10,932 nucleotides of DNA from an uncultured Clostridia bacterium (GCA_947627125.1 CANQUY010000055.1:1-10932); one strand, 5' to 3'; positions 1-7,254 are shown, numbered from the stretch's first letter. Made by a program: numbers and translations. The notes: a model not told the origin generated them from the letters alone.

Positions 1-1383
1 TGCGAATGGTACGAACGCACGCACGGGCAGACGATCCGCGTGGAATACTCCACTTTCGGCACCAACGAGGACATGTACAACGAGATCCTTCTCGGCAACG
101 AATACGACCTCTTGTGCCCTTCCGACTACATGATCATGAAACTTGCGGCGGAGGGACGGCTCCAAAAGTACGACGAGAGCTTTTTCGACGAAACAAACCC
201 CGAAAATTACTATGTCCGCAACGTTTCCCCCTTCATCGCAGAGAAATTTGCAACGAACGCGGGCCTGAATATCCGCAAAGATCCAGACGGAGAGGATATC
301 TATTGGAAGGACTATGCCGCGGGCTACATGTGGGGCACGACGGGCTTTGTGTACAATCCCGCGGCGCTCGAAGCGGCGGGCATTGCCGAAGAGGAGCTTC
401 AAACATACGGCTGGGACGTGTTCACGGACACGCGGTTCAAGGGCAAGATCACCGCAAAAGACAACGTGCGCGACACCTACTTTGCCGCCCTCGGCGTGAC
501 CTATCAGGATGAACTCATGGAGCTCGACAGGACTGCCGACGACTATATCCCAAGGCTCACAGCCATCTTCAACGCAACGGATGAGGAAACGATCGGGGCC
601 GTCGAACCGACGCTCATGGATATCAAGAGCAATATCTACAGCTTTGAAACGGACACGGGCAAATCGGACATGGTACATGGCAAAATTTGGCTCAACTATG
701 CGTGGAGCGGTGACGCCGTGTACGCCCTCGACCTCGCGGAGAGCGGCAAGAGCGAAGACGGCGAGGACGAAGAAACGGCCTATCTCAACTATTTCGTCCC
801 CGAGGCGGGTTCCAACCTCTTCTTCGACGGCTGGGTCATGCCGAAAGGAGCAAATCGGGAAGCCGCACAGGCCTTTGTCAACTTCATGTCCATGCCCCAA
901 AACGCCATGCGCAACAGCTACTATATCGGCTATACCTCCGTCATTGCGGGGGAGATCCCCGAGGAAGAAGATGCCGATCCCGCGATGCTCACCTATGCCG
1001 ACTATCTCTACGGCGAGGAAGAGGACGAAGGCGAATTCTACGACCTCTCCTACTTCTTCGGAGCAGAGAACGGAACGTATGGCATCTATGCGGATGAGGA
1101 ACAGTGCACAAAACGCCAGCTCTTTGCCCAATTTCCCACGCCCGAGGTCATTGCGAGAAGCGCCGTCATGGACTATTACGACGAAGAGGCCAGCGTCCGC
1201 ATCAATGAGCTGTGGTCCCGCGTAAAGGCGGAATCCCTCGAGCCGTGGACGATCGTCGTGATTGTTGTTGCCGTGGTTGCGATCGTCGGCGGCGTGTTGC
1301 TCCTCAAGTTCGGAGATAAAATCGATTTCTTCCGCCTCGGCCCCAAAAAGGGCTATAAAAAGGTCAAGGAAGAGCGCGCATAA
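1..1383 (+). CDS. potD: PotD-like polyamine-binding protein of an ABC transporter, 5' partial, with C-terminal membrane anchor
   Basis: The reading frame is open from base 1 with no convincing start, so the N-terminus lies outside the window; 460 residues are visible. PotD proteins capture spermidine or putrescine outside the cell and deliver it to PotABC. Family signatures run in order: YDLLCPSDYM (about 35-44), WGTTGFVYNP (111-120), a W-D-x-F plus FKGKI segment before KDNVRD, WLNYAWSGDA (230-239), DGWVMPKGA (276-284) and YYIGYTS. Two features are unusual. A Glu/Asp-rich insertion (about 318-367) lies where most family members go straight to the C-terminal helix. After that helix comes a hydrophobic segment (about 417-436) followed by a basic tail of about 24 residues, which predicts a membrane anchor with a cytoplasmic tail. 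The usual Gram-positive form is an N-terminally anchored lipoprotein. A fusion to a permease upstream cannot be excluded. Family assignment is confident; polyamine specificity is inferred. Confidence 0.88.
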   Translation, partial: CEWYERTHGQTIRVEYSTFGTNEDMYNEILLGNEYDLLCPSDYMIMKLAAEGRLQKYDESFFDETNPENYYVRNVSPFIAEKFATNAGLNIRKDPDGEDIYWKDYAAGYMWGTTGFVYNPAALEAAGIAEEELQTYGWDVFTDTRFKGKITAKDNVRDTYFAALGVTYQDELMELDRTADDYIPRLTAIFNATDEETIGAVEPTLMDIKSNIYSFETDTGKSDMVHGKIWLNYAWSGDAVYALDLAESGKSEDGEDEETAYLNYFVPEAGSNLFFDGWVMPKGANREAAQAFVNFMSMPQNAMRNSYYIGYTSVIAGEIPEEEDADPAMLTYADYLYGEEEDEGEFYDLSYFFGAENGTYGIYADEEQCTKRQLFAQFPTPEVIARSAVMDYYDEEASVRINELWSRVKAESLEPWTIVVIVVAVVAIVGGVLLLKFGDKIDFFRLGPKKGYKKVKEERA

Positions 1384-1407
1384 ACCGACTTCCGCAGGTT
1401 TGGCGGC

Positions 1408-1545
1408 GTCATGCTGAGAATGAGAGTAGTACGAAGTCTGCTGAGGCCGACACGAAGCATCTCGCCGCACCATAATAATCAGCGCCCCGCGAGATTCTTC
1501 GGGTTAGTCTCTCCACTCTCGACAAACTCCGTATCTCAGAATGAC
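1408..1545. repeat. Palindromic intergenic repeat element (MITE-like stem-loop)
   Basis: The 138-bp element begins with GTCATGCTGAGA (1408-1419) and ends with TCTCAGAATGAC (1534-1545); the arms are reverse complements at 11 of 12 positions. An inner pair, GAAGCATCTCG (1454-1464) and CGAGATTCTTC (1490-1500), matches at 10 of 11. A GC-rich pair, GCCCCGC (1484-1490) and GCGGGGC (1546-1552), offers an alternative fold with the right arm. No ORF in it looks real. The GTCATnCTGAG ends resemble palindromic repeats scattered between genes in many bacterial genomes. It lies 24 bp past the potD stop and could also act as a 3' RNA structure. That it is multicopy is inference. Confidence 0.7.
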
Positions 1546-1604
1546 GCGGGGCTGCTCCGAACGTTTCATGCGCAACCTCGTTATAACAAACATATGGATA
1601 ACCG

Positions 1605-1631
1605 AAAAGACCCGCCGACGGCGGGTCTTTT
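1605..1631. terminator. Bidirectional intrinsic terminator
   Basis: A perfect 12-bp stem, AAAAGACCCGCC with GGCGGGTCTTTT, closes on a 3-base loop GAC. It has an A-run before and a T-run after, so it can terminate on both strands. On the minus strand it lies about 12 bases past the stop of the 112-aa gene and would end the operon from the right. On the plus strand it can stop transcripts leaving potD. Confidence 0.92.
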
Positions 1632-1642
1632 CATGGTATCGA

Positions 1643-1981
1643 CTACTTTCCGACCGAATCGGGGGTCAAGAGAACGCCCTGATAGTAGACCTCGACCTTG
1701 ACGGAAAAGCCGATCGAAATATGTGCCTTGAACTCCCCTCCGTCGATCGTGGCACGGAGGGTGAAGCGGGAAGCATGGCTATTCAAAAACTGCTCCTCAA
1801 GCACGCCGTTCACAAAAACTTGCGCCCCGTTTTTAAAATTGTAGCAGACAACGACCTCCTTCCCCTTGACAGTATAGAAATAGCTCCTCGCAACAGAGCG
1901 GATCCGCACGCAAATAAAAATGACGAATATGACTATCAGCGCAACATTGACGCCGAGCGCGATCCCTAAAGATATAGGCAT
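1643..1981 (-). CDS. Small single-pass membrane protein of unknown function
   Basis: The 112-residue product is not a family I recognise. Residues about 5-27 form one hydrophobic membrane segment, followed by basic residues (R-I-R-S-V-A-R). That favours a short outside N-terminus and an inside C-terminal domain. The rest looks beta-rich, with two similar strands ending in small turns (VFVNGVL at about 56-61 and VEVYYQGVLL at about 96-105), which may be a pseudo-repeat. The start is supported by an AAAGGGGATC ribosome site just upstream, and the stop is followed at once by a strong terminator, so the gene is very probably real. It lies 87 bp after the RHH gene, in the same orientation, with a 25-bp palindrome but no terminator between them. 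It could be the last gene of that operon or have its own controlled promoter. Function unknown. Confidence 0.75.
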   Translation of the reverse strand: MPISLGIALGVNVALIVIFVIFICVRIRSVARSYFYTVKGKEVVVCYNFKNGAQVFVNGVLEEQFLNSHASRFTLRATIDGGEFKAHISIGFSVKVEVYYQGVLLTPDSVGK

Positions 1982-2017
1982 ATGATCCCCTTTAAACGCG
2001 AAAAATTATGATTTTTT

Positions 2018-2042
2018 AAGTACTATGTCTGACATAATACTT
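2018..2042. promoter_or_regulatory. 25-bp near-perfect palindrome, candidate operator
   Basis: Two 12-bp arms around a central T, AAGTACTATGTC and GACATAATACTT, pair at 11 of 12 positions. The site lies 37 bp upstream of the 112-aa gene. On the minus strand it is followed by an A-run rather than a T-run, so it is unlikely to be a terminator. A weak TTGCGA box lies just upstream on the minus strand, so the palindrome could cover a promoter, though no convincing -10 was found. A dimeric repressor site is the simplest reading; the regulator is unknown. Confidence 0.5.
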
Positions 2043-2068
2043 CGCAAAATGGAAAAATATGGGCGAAA

Positions 2069-2257
2069 TTAGGTTTCCTCGTCCTCATTTTTGGCATACT
2101 TTCCCCCTCTGCGCTTTTTTACGCATGCGGTAAGAAGATATTCGATCTGTCCGTTCAGGGAGCGAAAGTCCTCTTCCGCCCACTTTGAGAGCTCCGCATA
2201 GAGCGACGGGCTGAGCCTCAGCGGCACCTGTTTTTTGTTATTATCCTTCTCGCCCAT
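2069..2257 (-). CDS. Arc-like ribbon-helix-helix DNA-binding protein
   Basis: This 62-residue protein is a candidate transcription regulator. Residues about 10-16 (QVPLRLS) form the expected DNA-contacting strand. Helix A follows (about 17-30, with SLYAELSKWAEED) and then helix B (about 33-47, starting at SLNGQIEYLL). This is the Arc/CopG ribbon-helix-helix pattern; such proteins bind DNA as dimers, often on 8-bp boxes spaced about one helical turn apart. The C-terminal tail is basic, then acidic. I place the start at 2257 because purine-rich AGAGGAG/GAGGAGGA ribosome sites lie directly upstream; the upstream in-frame ATG at 2329 would add 24 residues from inside the neighbouring gene and lacks such a site. 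It overlaps the end of the eight-TM gene by 17 bp, so translation is probably coupled. As the last gene of the tight cluster it may autoregulate the operon (inference). Confidence 0.82.
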   Translation of the reverse strand: MGEKDNNKKQVPLRLSPSLYAELSKWAEEDFRSLNGQIEYLLTACVKKRRGGKYAKNEDEET

Positions 2258-3491
2258 TCCTCCTCTCCTCTTCTGAAATCTTGATAAGTTCCGCCTCCAT
2301 CGGCCGCACGCGCCTCCTGTAGACTGCATACATAATTATCCAAACGATCAACGAAACGATCGCCGCGGGGATGAGGAGCGCCATAAAACTTGTTCCGATG
2401 GCTACGATGATATTGAGCTCATGCCCCAGCGCATATCCGACGATGCCGTAGATGAGTCCAAACAGGAGCGGCGCAAGCAGAAAGCATAGGAACATGATGT
2501 TCCCTCTCCTCTGCTGCCGTATCCATGCGCCCTGCAGCTCACGGCGGAGCGCGTCCGACCTGCTGTTTGTGAGTTTTTCATAATTTCTTCTGTAAATATC
2601 CCGCTTCTTCGCCTCGAGCGGAAGCATGAATGCAAAGAACACGAGCGTCCAAAGAAAGATCGCAACGAGTGCGAACGTCCAGCTGAGGACGGGCCCGATC
2701 TCCTCCCATATGGGCTGGATCGCCGCGATGATGACTCCGACGCCGAGGAAAAAGCCGAGGAGAAATCCAATGATGCCGCTCCGTTTGTTGTAGCTGCGGA
2801 AGTCCTCTTTCTCCGTTTGGTCCTTTAAAAAGGCATCCACGGAAACGGGCAAATAGGAGAAACTGCGGGCATTTTCGGACTGCGACAGGATCTTCTGCTC
2901 CGAAATGCCGTATTTTGTCCGCTTGATCTCGTCGATCTCCCTGCCCGCGAGCTCATAAAGTCGGGTGCGGGCCTGTCCTTCCCCTATTGTCTTTAATACG
3001 GACGGGATTGCCGTGATCACGGCGGCAGCGATGCATGCGAGGGGCAGAAAGTAATCGGGAAGATCCAAATAGGTCGAAAGAAGCACGGCCGCGGCAAGAA
3101 CGGCGAAGCCAAGAATCGTGAATACGGCCGAGAGGATCATGCGGACGTCCCGCTTTCCGAAGGTTTCCCTCCACGCCGCATAGAGTTTTTGGTAATTATC
3201 CCTCTCTTCCCCCTGCTTTTCGATCTCGATCGCGGCATTTTCGAGCTCCACGAGCGCACCGACAAACTTTTTCTGCACAAAGGAAAGGACGGCCGCCGCG
3301 CTCTCCAAGAGAAAACCGAGCGCAGTCAAGGCAATGGCCAAGGGGGCGTTTTTGGCTCCGAAAAGGTCAATAAATACGGGGATCAGGGCAAATAATGCCC
3401 CCAAAAGGCCGATCACTGTGCGAAAACGGCGGAACTTTTTCAAATCTTCCGCCCGTTTCCCCGTCAAATACAGATCCAAGAATTCATCCAT
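2241..3491 (-). CDS. Eight-TM membrane protein of unknown function in the SPFH/ABC operon
   Basis: The 416-residue protein matches no family I can name. Hydrophobic segments fall in four pairs, at about 25-44, 49-72, 118-142, 148-166, 238-262, 266-292, 333-356 and 360-390. Charged cytoplasmic-looking linkers lie between pairs: about 73-117, 167-237 and 293-332. Both ends are highly charged and probably inside. The second and third linkers-plus-helices share a faint pattern: NYQKL then AW at 99-107, and NYEKL then AW at 303-323, each shortly before a TM pair. This suggests an internally duplicated four-TM unit. The start is 4 bp after the natB-like stop, with GAGG only 2 bp before the ATG. That is an unusually short spacing, but no other plausible start is near. 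Co-transcription with the ABC genes suggests a partner or accessory subunit of the exporter (inference). Confidence 0.8.
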   Translation of the reverse strand: MDEFLDLYLTGKRAEDLKKFRRFRTVIGLLGALFALIPVFIDLFGAKNAPLAIALTALGFLLESAAAVLSFVQKKFVGALVELENAAIEIEKQGEERDNYQKLYAAWRETFGKRDVRMILSAVFTILGFAVLAAAVLLSTYLDLPDYFLPLACIAAAVITAIPSVLKTIGEGQARTRLYELAGREIDEIKRTKYGISEQKILSQSENARSFSYLPVSVDAFLKDQTEKEDFRSYNKRSGIIGFLLGFFLGVGVIIAAIQPIWEEIGPVLSWTFALVAIFLWTLVFFAFMLPLEAKKRDIYRRNYEKLTNSRSDALRRELQGAWIRQQRRGNIMFLCFLLAPLLFGLIYGIVGYALGHELNIIVAIGTSFMALLIPAAIVSLIVWIIMYAVYRRRVRPMEAELIKISEEERRNGREG

Positions 3492-3495
3492 ATCC

Positions 3496-4608
3496 TCACT
3501 TCCCGAACATGATCTTTTCGCTGGAGAGCATCTTAGTCATGACAAAGACCAATGCCGCCGTATAGAGCAGATTCGCCCCGACGCTGACAAGGGACTGCCA
3601 CACGGGGACTGCCCCCGCCAGGAGTTCCTGCATAAAGACAACAGCATTGAGAACGGGGATCGCGACGGCCCAATCGCCGATGACGGGCACAAACGCCGTC
3701 ACGAGCGAGATGACCATGACGAAGATCATGAGGACGCTCGTATAGGCGGAGGCCTCCTTCACCGAACGCGCCGCCGTGGAAATCGTTGAGATGAGCGCGA
3801 CAATGAGCGGAACGAAGCTGAGAATGAGAAGGAACAGCAGGACATATGTCCCAAATCCATAACCCCCGAGCATTCCCACCGAGAGCCCCATGAGCTTTGG
3901 CATTGAGAGAACGACGCCGAGGAAGCTCGAGAGCGCACCGAGCATGGAGATGCAGGCGAGCGGAACGATCTTTCCGAGGGCAATGTGCGAACGCTTTGCC
4001 GACGTGACGAGGATGGTAGAAAGGGTCCCCCGCTCCTTCTCCCCCGCCACCGATTCGAGGGTGATAGACATGCACGCCGAGAACACGAAGCACACGATGA
4101 TGAAGGGCAGGATCTGCTGCATGATCTCACGGCCGAGGCCCTCCTCCGAAACGAGCGGCTCGGAAAGAATGGAGAATCTCATGCCGATCTGCTCGAGAAG
4201 GGCAGTCGAGAGCGCATAGAACCCGCTGCCCGCCTCATCCATGGGATCATAGACGACGGATACGGCGCTGTTTTCGGGGAGCTCCTCAAAATTCTCCGTA
4301 AAGGTGAGAATGGCGGTCGCCTCCCCCTCTTCCACTTGCTTTTTCGCCGCGTCCATGTCCTCAAGCGGGAGCCATTCGACGGTGTTTCCGCTCTCCTCCA
4401 CGGCCATTTCGATCATGGAAGTGACGGAGGGCGCTTCTCCCTGCACATAGACTTTATAGTCATACTTCTGCGGTTCTGCGTGAATGGCCTCGCCCATGAT
4501 CGTGTAGAGCAAAAAGATGACGATCCCTGGGAGCAGCATGGTGACGATGAGCCGCGGGTCATGAAAGAAACGGTGAAATTCCTTCTTGATGAGGGCAAGC
4601 AGTTTCAT
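3496..4608 (-). CDS. natB: NatB-like ABC-2 type exporter permease
   Basis: This 370-residue protein is the membrane subunit of an ABC-2 exporter. It has one N-terminal TM helix (about 21-38) after an amphipathic KKEFHRFFHDPR segment, then a long extracellular domain (about 41-164). Five more TM helices follow, at about 165-184, 215-237, 254-278, 290-312 and 340-359. The conserved GEKERGT motif after TM2 (189-195) and the NatB-like layout support the call. In Bacillus subtilis NatAB expels sodium, while other ABC-2 exporters of this build move peptides, lipids or drugs, so the substrate here is unknown. Its ATG overlaps the TGA of the ATPase gene by 4 bp, the usual sign of translational coupling and stoichiometric assembly of the pair. 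The gene symbol is by similarity of architecture, not proven orthology. Confidence 0.85.
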   Translation of the reverse strand: MKLLALIKKEFHRFFHDPRLIVTMLLPGIVIFLLYTIMGEAIHAEPQKYDYKVYVQGEAPSVTSMIEMAVEESGNTVEWLPLEDMDAAKKQVEEGEATAILTFTENFEELPENSAVSVVYDPMDEAGSGFYALSTALLEQIGMRFSILSEPLVSEEGLGREIMQQILPFIIVCFVFSACMSITLESVAGEKERGTLSTILVTSAKRSHIALGKIVPLACISMLGALSSFLGVVLSMPKLMGLSVGMLGGYGFGTYVLLFLLILSFVPLIVALISTISTAARSVKEASAYTSVLMIFVMVISLVTAFVPVIGDWAVAIPVLNAVVFMQELLAGAVPVWQSLVSVGANLLYTAALVFVMTKMLSSEKIMFGK

Positions 4609-5381
4609 ACCATCTCCCCCTTGATGCCGTAGTAAAGGTCGAAAAAGCTCTTCTCGAGGTCCCCCTTTGCGATCTCATCGAGCGGTCCCTCGGCGACCAT
4701 TTTGCCGTCGAAGATGATGCCCACGCGGTCGCAGAGCTTTTCGACGAGCGAAAAGATATGGGTGGAGAGCAGGACGCTCTTCCCCATCGCCTTGAGCTCT
4801 GATAGGAAGTCGGTGACGACCTTTGCCGTCAGGACGTCCAGCCCGTTGGTGGGCTCGTCGAAGATGACGACGGAGGGATCGTGGACGATGGAGATGACGA
4901 GAGAAACTTTCTGCAGCATGCCCGTCGAGAGGTTCTTGACCTGCACTTCGGCGAATTTATCGATGCCGAACTTTTCAAAGAGCTCTCTCTTTCTCCGCTG
5001 CAGCGTGCTTTTCTCCACGCCGTGCATGGCTCCGAAAAAGTCAAAGAGATAGTCGGGCGTGAAGAAGCCCTCGAGCTTTAATTCGCTCGTCATGAAGCCG
5101 ATCTCGTCGCGCACCTTTGCGGGTTCCTTCACCACGGAATGGCCGCAGAGAAAGGCATCGCCCGCGTCTGGACGGATGAGTGTGGAGAGCATGCGGAGTG
5201 TCGTCGTCTTGCCCGCGCCGTTGGGCCCGAGCAGGCCGTAGATCTCCCCGCGGTAGGCGGAAAAGGACAGGCCGTTGACGGCGACCCGCCGCGTTTCCCC
5301 CGTTTTTTCGATTTTTTGTTGTTTTTTGGAGAGCGTGAAGGTCTTTTTCAGCCCCTCCGCCCGTACGATTTCTTCGGACAT
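4605..5381 (-). CDS. natA: NatA-like ABC transporter ATP-binding protein
   Basis: This 258-residue ATPase powers the adjacent permease. Walker A GPNGAGKTT is at 52-60, the signature LSTGM at 151-155 (a variant of LSGGQ common in NatA-type ATPases), Walker B VVIFDEP at 171-177, the D-loop GLD right after it, and the switch histidine of STH at 208. The segment after IGFMTSE, where a Q-loop glutamine usually sits, and the FTPDYLFDFF stretch recall the NatA group. Residues about 17-32 form a basic insertion between the first strands. The start has an AGAGG site 5 bp upstream and lies 11 bp after the previous gene. The 3' end overlaps the permease start by 4 bp. It acts on the cytoplasmic face of the membrane; direction (export) follows from the ABC-2 permease partner. 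Confidence 0.93.
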   Translation of the reverse strand: MSEEIVRAEGLKKTFTLSKKQQKIEKTGETRRVAVNGLSFSAYRGEIYGLLGPNGAGKTTTLRMLSTLIRPDAGDAFLCGHSVVKEPAKVRDEIGFMTSELKLEGFFTPDYLFDFFGAMHGVEKSTLQRRKRELFEKFGIDKFAEVQVKNLSTGMLQKVSLVISIVHDPSVVIFDEPTNGLDVLTAKVVTDFLSELKAMGKSVLLSTHIFSLVEKLCDRVGIIFDGKMVAEGPLDEIAKGDLEKSFFDLYYGIKGEMV

Positions 5382-5392
5382 ACCAACCTCTT

Positions 5393-6274
5393 TTATCTTT
5401 TTACGTCAATGACGCTGAGAGCCTTGTAGCCGAGCATGGGCGAAAGCGTCTTAAATTCATAGGGCGGAATGATGAGCTCAAAGGTTTCGCTCCCGCGGAT
5501 CTCTAAGCGGTAGCAGAACTTCACAAACATTTGCCCATAGCTGTTCATGCGGATCTTGTAGGGTTTGAATTCCCCTTTTTTGAAGTTCTCCCCCTTGTTC
5601 CAGCACATGAACGCCGTTGCTTTGCGGATACGCGAGAGAGATACGATGCTGTCATAGGGAATGCGGACGACATAGGCGGGATCGGCAAGGCAGAGCGCGT
5701 CGCCGTCGCGGAAGGCAAGGAGCGGAAAGTTCGCAAAACATTTCGCCGCAGGCATGACACTCTTTTCCTTCCCGTTTTTGAGCCTGTACGGATAGGTAAA
5801 GACGTCCACGGGGACGGCGTCCTGCGGCACAAGCATACTGTCAAACGCCTCCCTTCTGACTCTTTCGTATCTGCTCTCGTGCTCCTTGACGGCTGTGGAG
5901 TTCATCACGGCTTTATTCTTAAAATGTTGAAGAACAAAGAATACGGACGAAATCACCACAAGCCCTGCGCCGAACCCGATGAGGTACCAAAACCCGCATG
6001 AAACGGCGATTTCATAGGTCATACCGTCCCCTCCCATGAGCTCGATCGCGATCCCGAGGAGAAATAGACCGATGCTGAGTAAGATCCCGAATAAATTTCT
6101 CAGCCAAGGCGGGAAATTTGCCGTCTTTTCAACGGTGTCGTCCTCGCGGTCCATGGCGGAAAGACGGATCTTTACCGCTTCATCCGCGCGCTTGACGATA
6201 AACTCGCTCCCATCGGGTTCGGGCAGAGGCCAAGGGTCCTCTTCCTTGAGCAAAAAGCCGAAGAGATTTTTCAT
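5393..6274 (-). CDS. Two-TM membrane protein of unknown function with large soluble C-terminal domain
   Basis: The 293-residue product is not one I recognise. A soluble, Pro- and charge-rich N-terminus (1-58) precedes two hydrophobic helices (about 60-80 and 89-115). These form a hairpin with a short outside loop, leaving the N-terminus and the long C-terminal domain (about 116-293) in the cytoplasm. The C-terminal domain looks mixed alpha/beta, with repeated strands such as DALCLADPAYVVRIPYDSIVSLSRI. This is reminiscent of PH-like domains found in bacterial two-TM proteins, but no diagnostic motif is visible. An in-frame TGA lies just upstream, fixing the start at or after 6274. A GAAAGGA site is very close to the ATG. 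Spacing is 15 bp from the SPFH gene and 11 bp to the ATPase gene, so it is firmly inside the operon and is a candidate adaptor between the two (inference). Confidence 0.8.
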   Translation of the reverse strand: MKNLFGFLLKEEDPWPLPEPDGSEFIVKRADEAVKIRLSAMDREDDTVEKTANFPPWLRNLFGILLSIGLFLLGIAIELMGGDGMTYEIAVSCGFWYLIGFGAGLVVISSVFFVLQHFKNKAVMNSTAVKEHESRYERVRREAFDSMLVPQDAVPVDVFTYPYRLKNGKEKSVMPAAKCFANFPLLAFRDGDALCLADPAYVVRIPYDSIVSLSRIRKATAFMCWNKGENFKKGEFKPYKIRMNSYGQMFVKFCYRLEIRGSETFELIIPPYEFKTLSPMLGYKALSVIDVKR

Positions 6275-6289
6275 ATCCTTTCAAAAAAT

Positions 6290-7246
6290 TTAGTAAATGC
6301 TTCCTGTGCCGACGACGGGCTGTGCGTCGCGGTTGCCGCAGAGCACGACGAGAAGGTTGGATACCATCTGCGCCTTTCTCTCGTCGTCGAGTTCAACGAT
6401 TTTTTCCTCCGAGAGCTTGTTGAGCGCCATCTGCACCATGGAAACGGCCCCTTCCACGATCTTTTGGCGTGCGGCAATGATGGCAGAAGCCTGCTGACGC
6501 TGAAGCATGGCCGCCGCGATCTCGGGCGCATAAGCAAGGTGGGAAATGCGCGCCTCGATGATCTCGATACCTGCAATATCCACGCGCTGTTGAAGCTCCT
6601 CCCTGAGGATCGCCGCGATCTCCTGTGCACTGCCGCGGAGAGAGTTCTCGTCCCCGTTCGAGGAAACGTCGTAAGGGTACTGCCTTGCGACTTGACGGAT
6701 GGCCGCGTCGCACTGTGTGGAGATGTAGGACATGTAATTTTCCACATTGAAAACAGCCCTTGCGGTATTCGTGATGCGCCAGATGACGACGACAGAGATC
6801 TCGATGGGATTTCCGTCCTCATCATTGACCTTCTGCTTGTCGTTGTTGAGGGTCATGGCCTTGAGGGAAAGTTTCCTCGAAACGCCTGCAACCGCCCTTG
6901 CGGGATTCACGGCCGAACAGAACGGGTTCGTCCAATAGAAACCGTCCGTCTTGAGCGTTCCGTAATATTTGCCGAAGAGGGTGAGAACGAACGCCTCGTT
7001 GGGCTGCAGGAGCTTGAAACCGGCCGACATGATGATGGCTGCGACAAAAATCAACAATCCGACGGGAGTCAAGGCGATGAACGCGGGATTCCCCTCGTCC
7101 ACGCCAAAGGCGATCCCGAGCGCAAACATTGCAATGGCGCATACGATCATGCCGATGATCACAAACAGCATCACCCAGCCGTTTACATGCTTTGCGGGAC
7201 GTTCGTCCACGACATTGAGGGGCCTTACGGCATTGTCTTTTTCCAT
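6290..7246 (-). CDS. SPFH/band-7 domain membrane protein
   Basis: This 318-residue protein has two N-terminal TM helices (about 24-47 and 54-76). An SPFH (stomatin/prohibitin/flotillin) domain follows, beginning at the LLQPNEAFVLTLFGKYYGT region (from about 79). It contains the usual middle part (EISVVVIWRITNTARAVFNV) and ends in an Ala/Gln-rich helix (IAAAMLQRQQASAIIAARQ) typical of the family. Such proteins oligomerise on the inner leaflet and organise membrane domains or proteases. I place the start at 7246: GGAGG lies 8 bp upstream there, whereas the in-frame ATG at 7273 falls inside the operator region with no ribosome site. It is the first gene of the operon, about 33 bp after the predicted transcription start. 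In Bacillus, SPFH proteins are often tied to envelope-stress responses; a similar role here is inference. Confidence 0.9.
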   Translation of the reverse strand: MEKDNAVRPLNVVDERPAKHVNGWVMLFVIIGMIVCAIAMFALGIAFGVDEGNPAFIALTPVGLLIFVAAIIMSAGFKLLQPNEAFVLTLFGKYYGTLKTDGFYWTNPFCSAVNPARAVAGVSRKLSLKAMTLNNDKQKVNDEDGNPIEISVVVIWRITNTARAVFNVENYMSYISTQCDAAIRQVARQYPYDVSSNGDENSLRGSAQEIAAILREELQQRVDIAGIEIIEARISHLAYAPEIAAAMLQRQQASAIIAARQKIVEGAVSMVQMALNKLSEEKIVELDDERKAQMVSNLLVVLCGNRDAQPVVGTGSIY

Positions 7247-7254
7247 TTTCGTAT

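Noticed and set aside
1411..1969. Two plus-strand reading frames over the intergenic repeat and the 112-aa gene
   Set aside because: They run through a palindromic repeat and a terminator hairpin, and lack ribosome sites. The minus-strand gene with its site and terminator explains the region better.
2257..2329. Longer N-terminus (24 extra residues) for the RHH protein
   Set aside because: The extension lies inside the eight-TM gene, has no ribosome site and is atypical, while the ATG at 2257 follows several good purine-rich sites.
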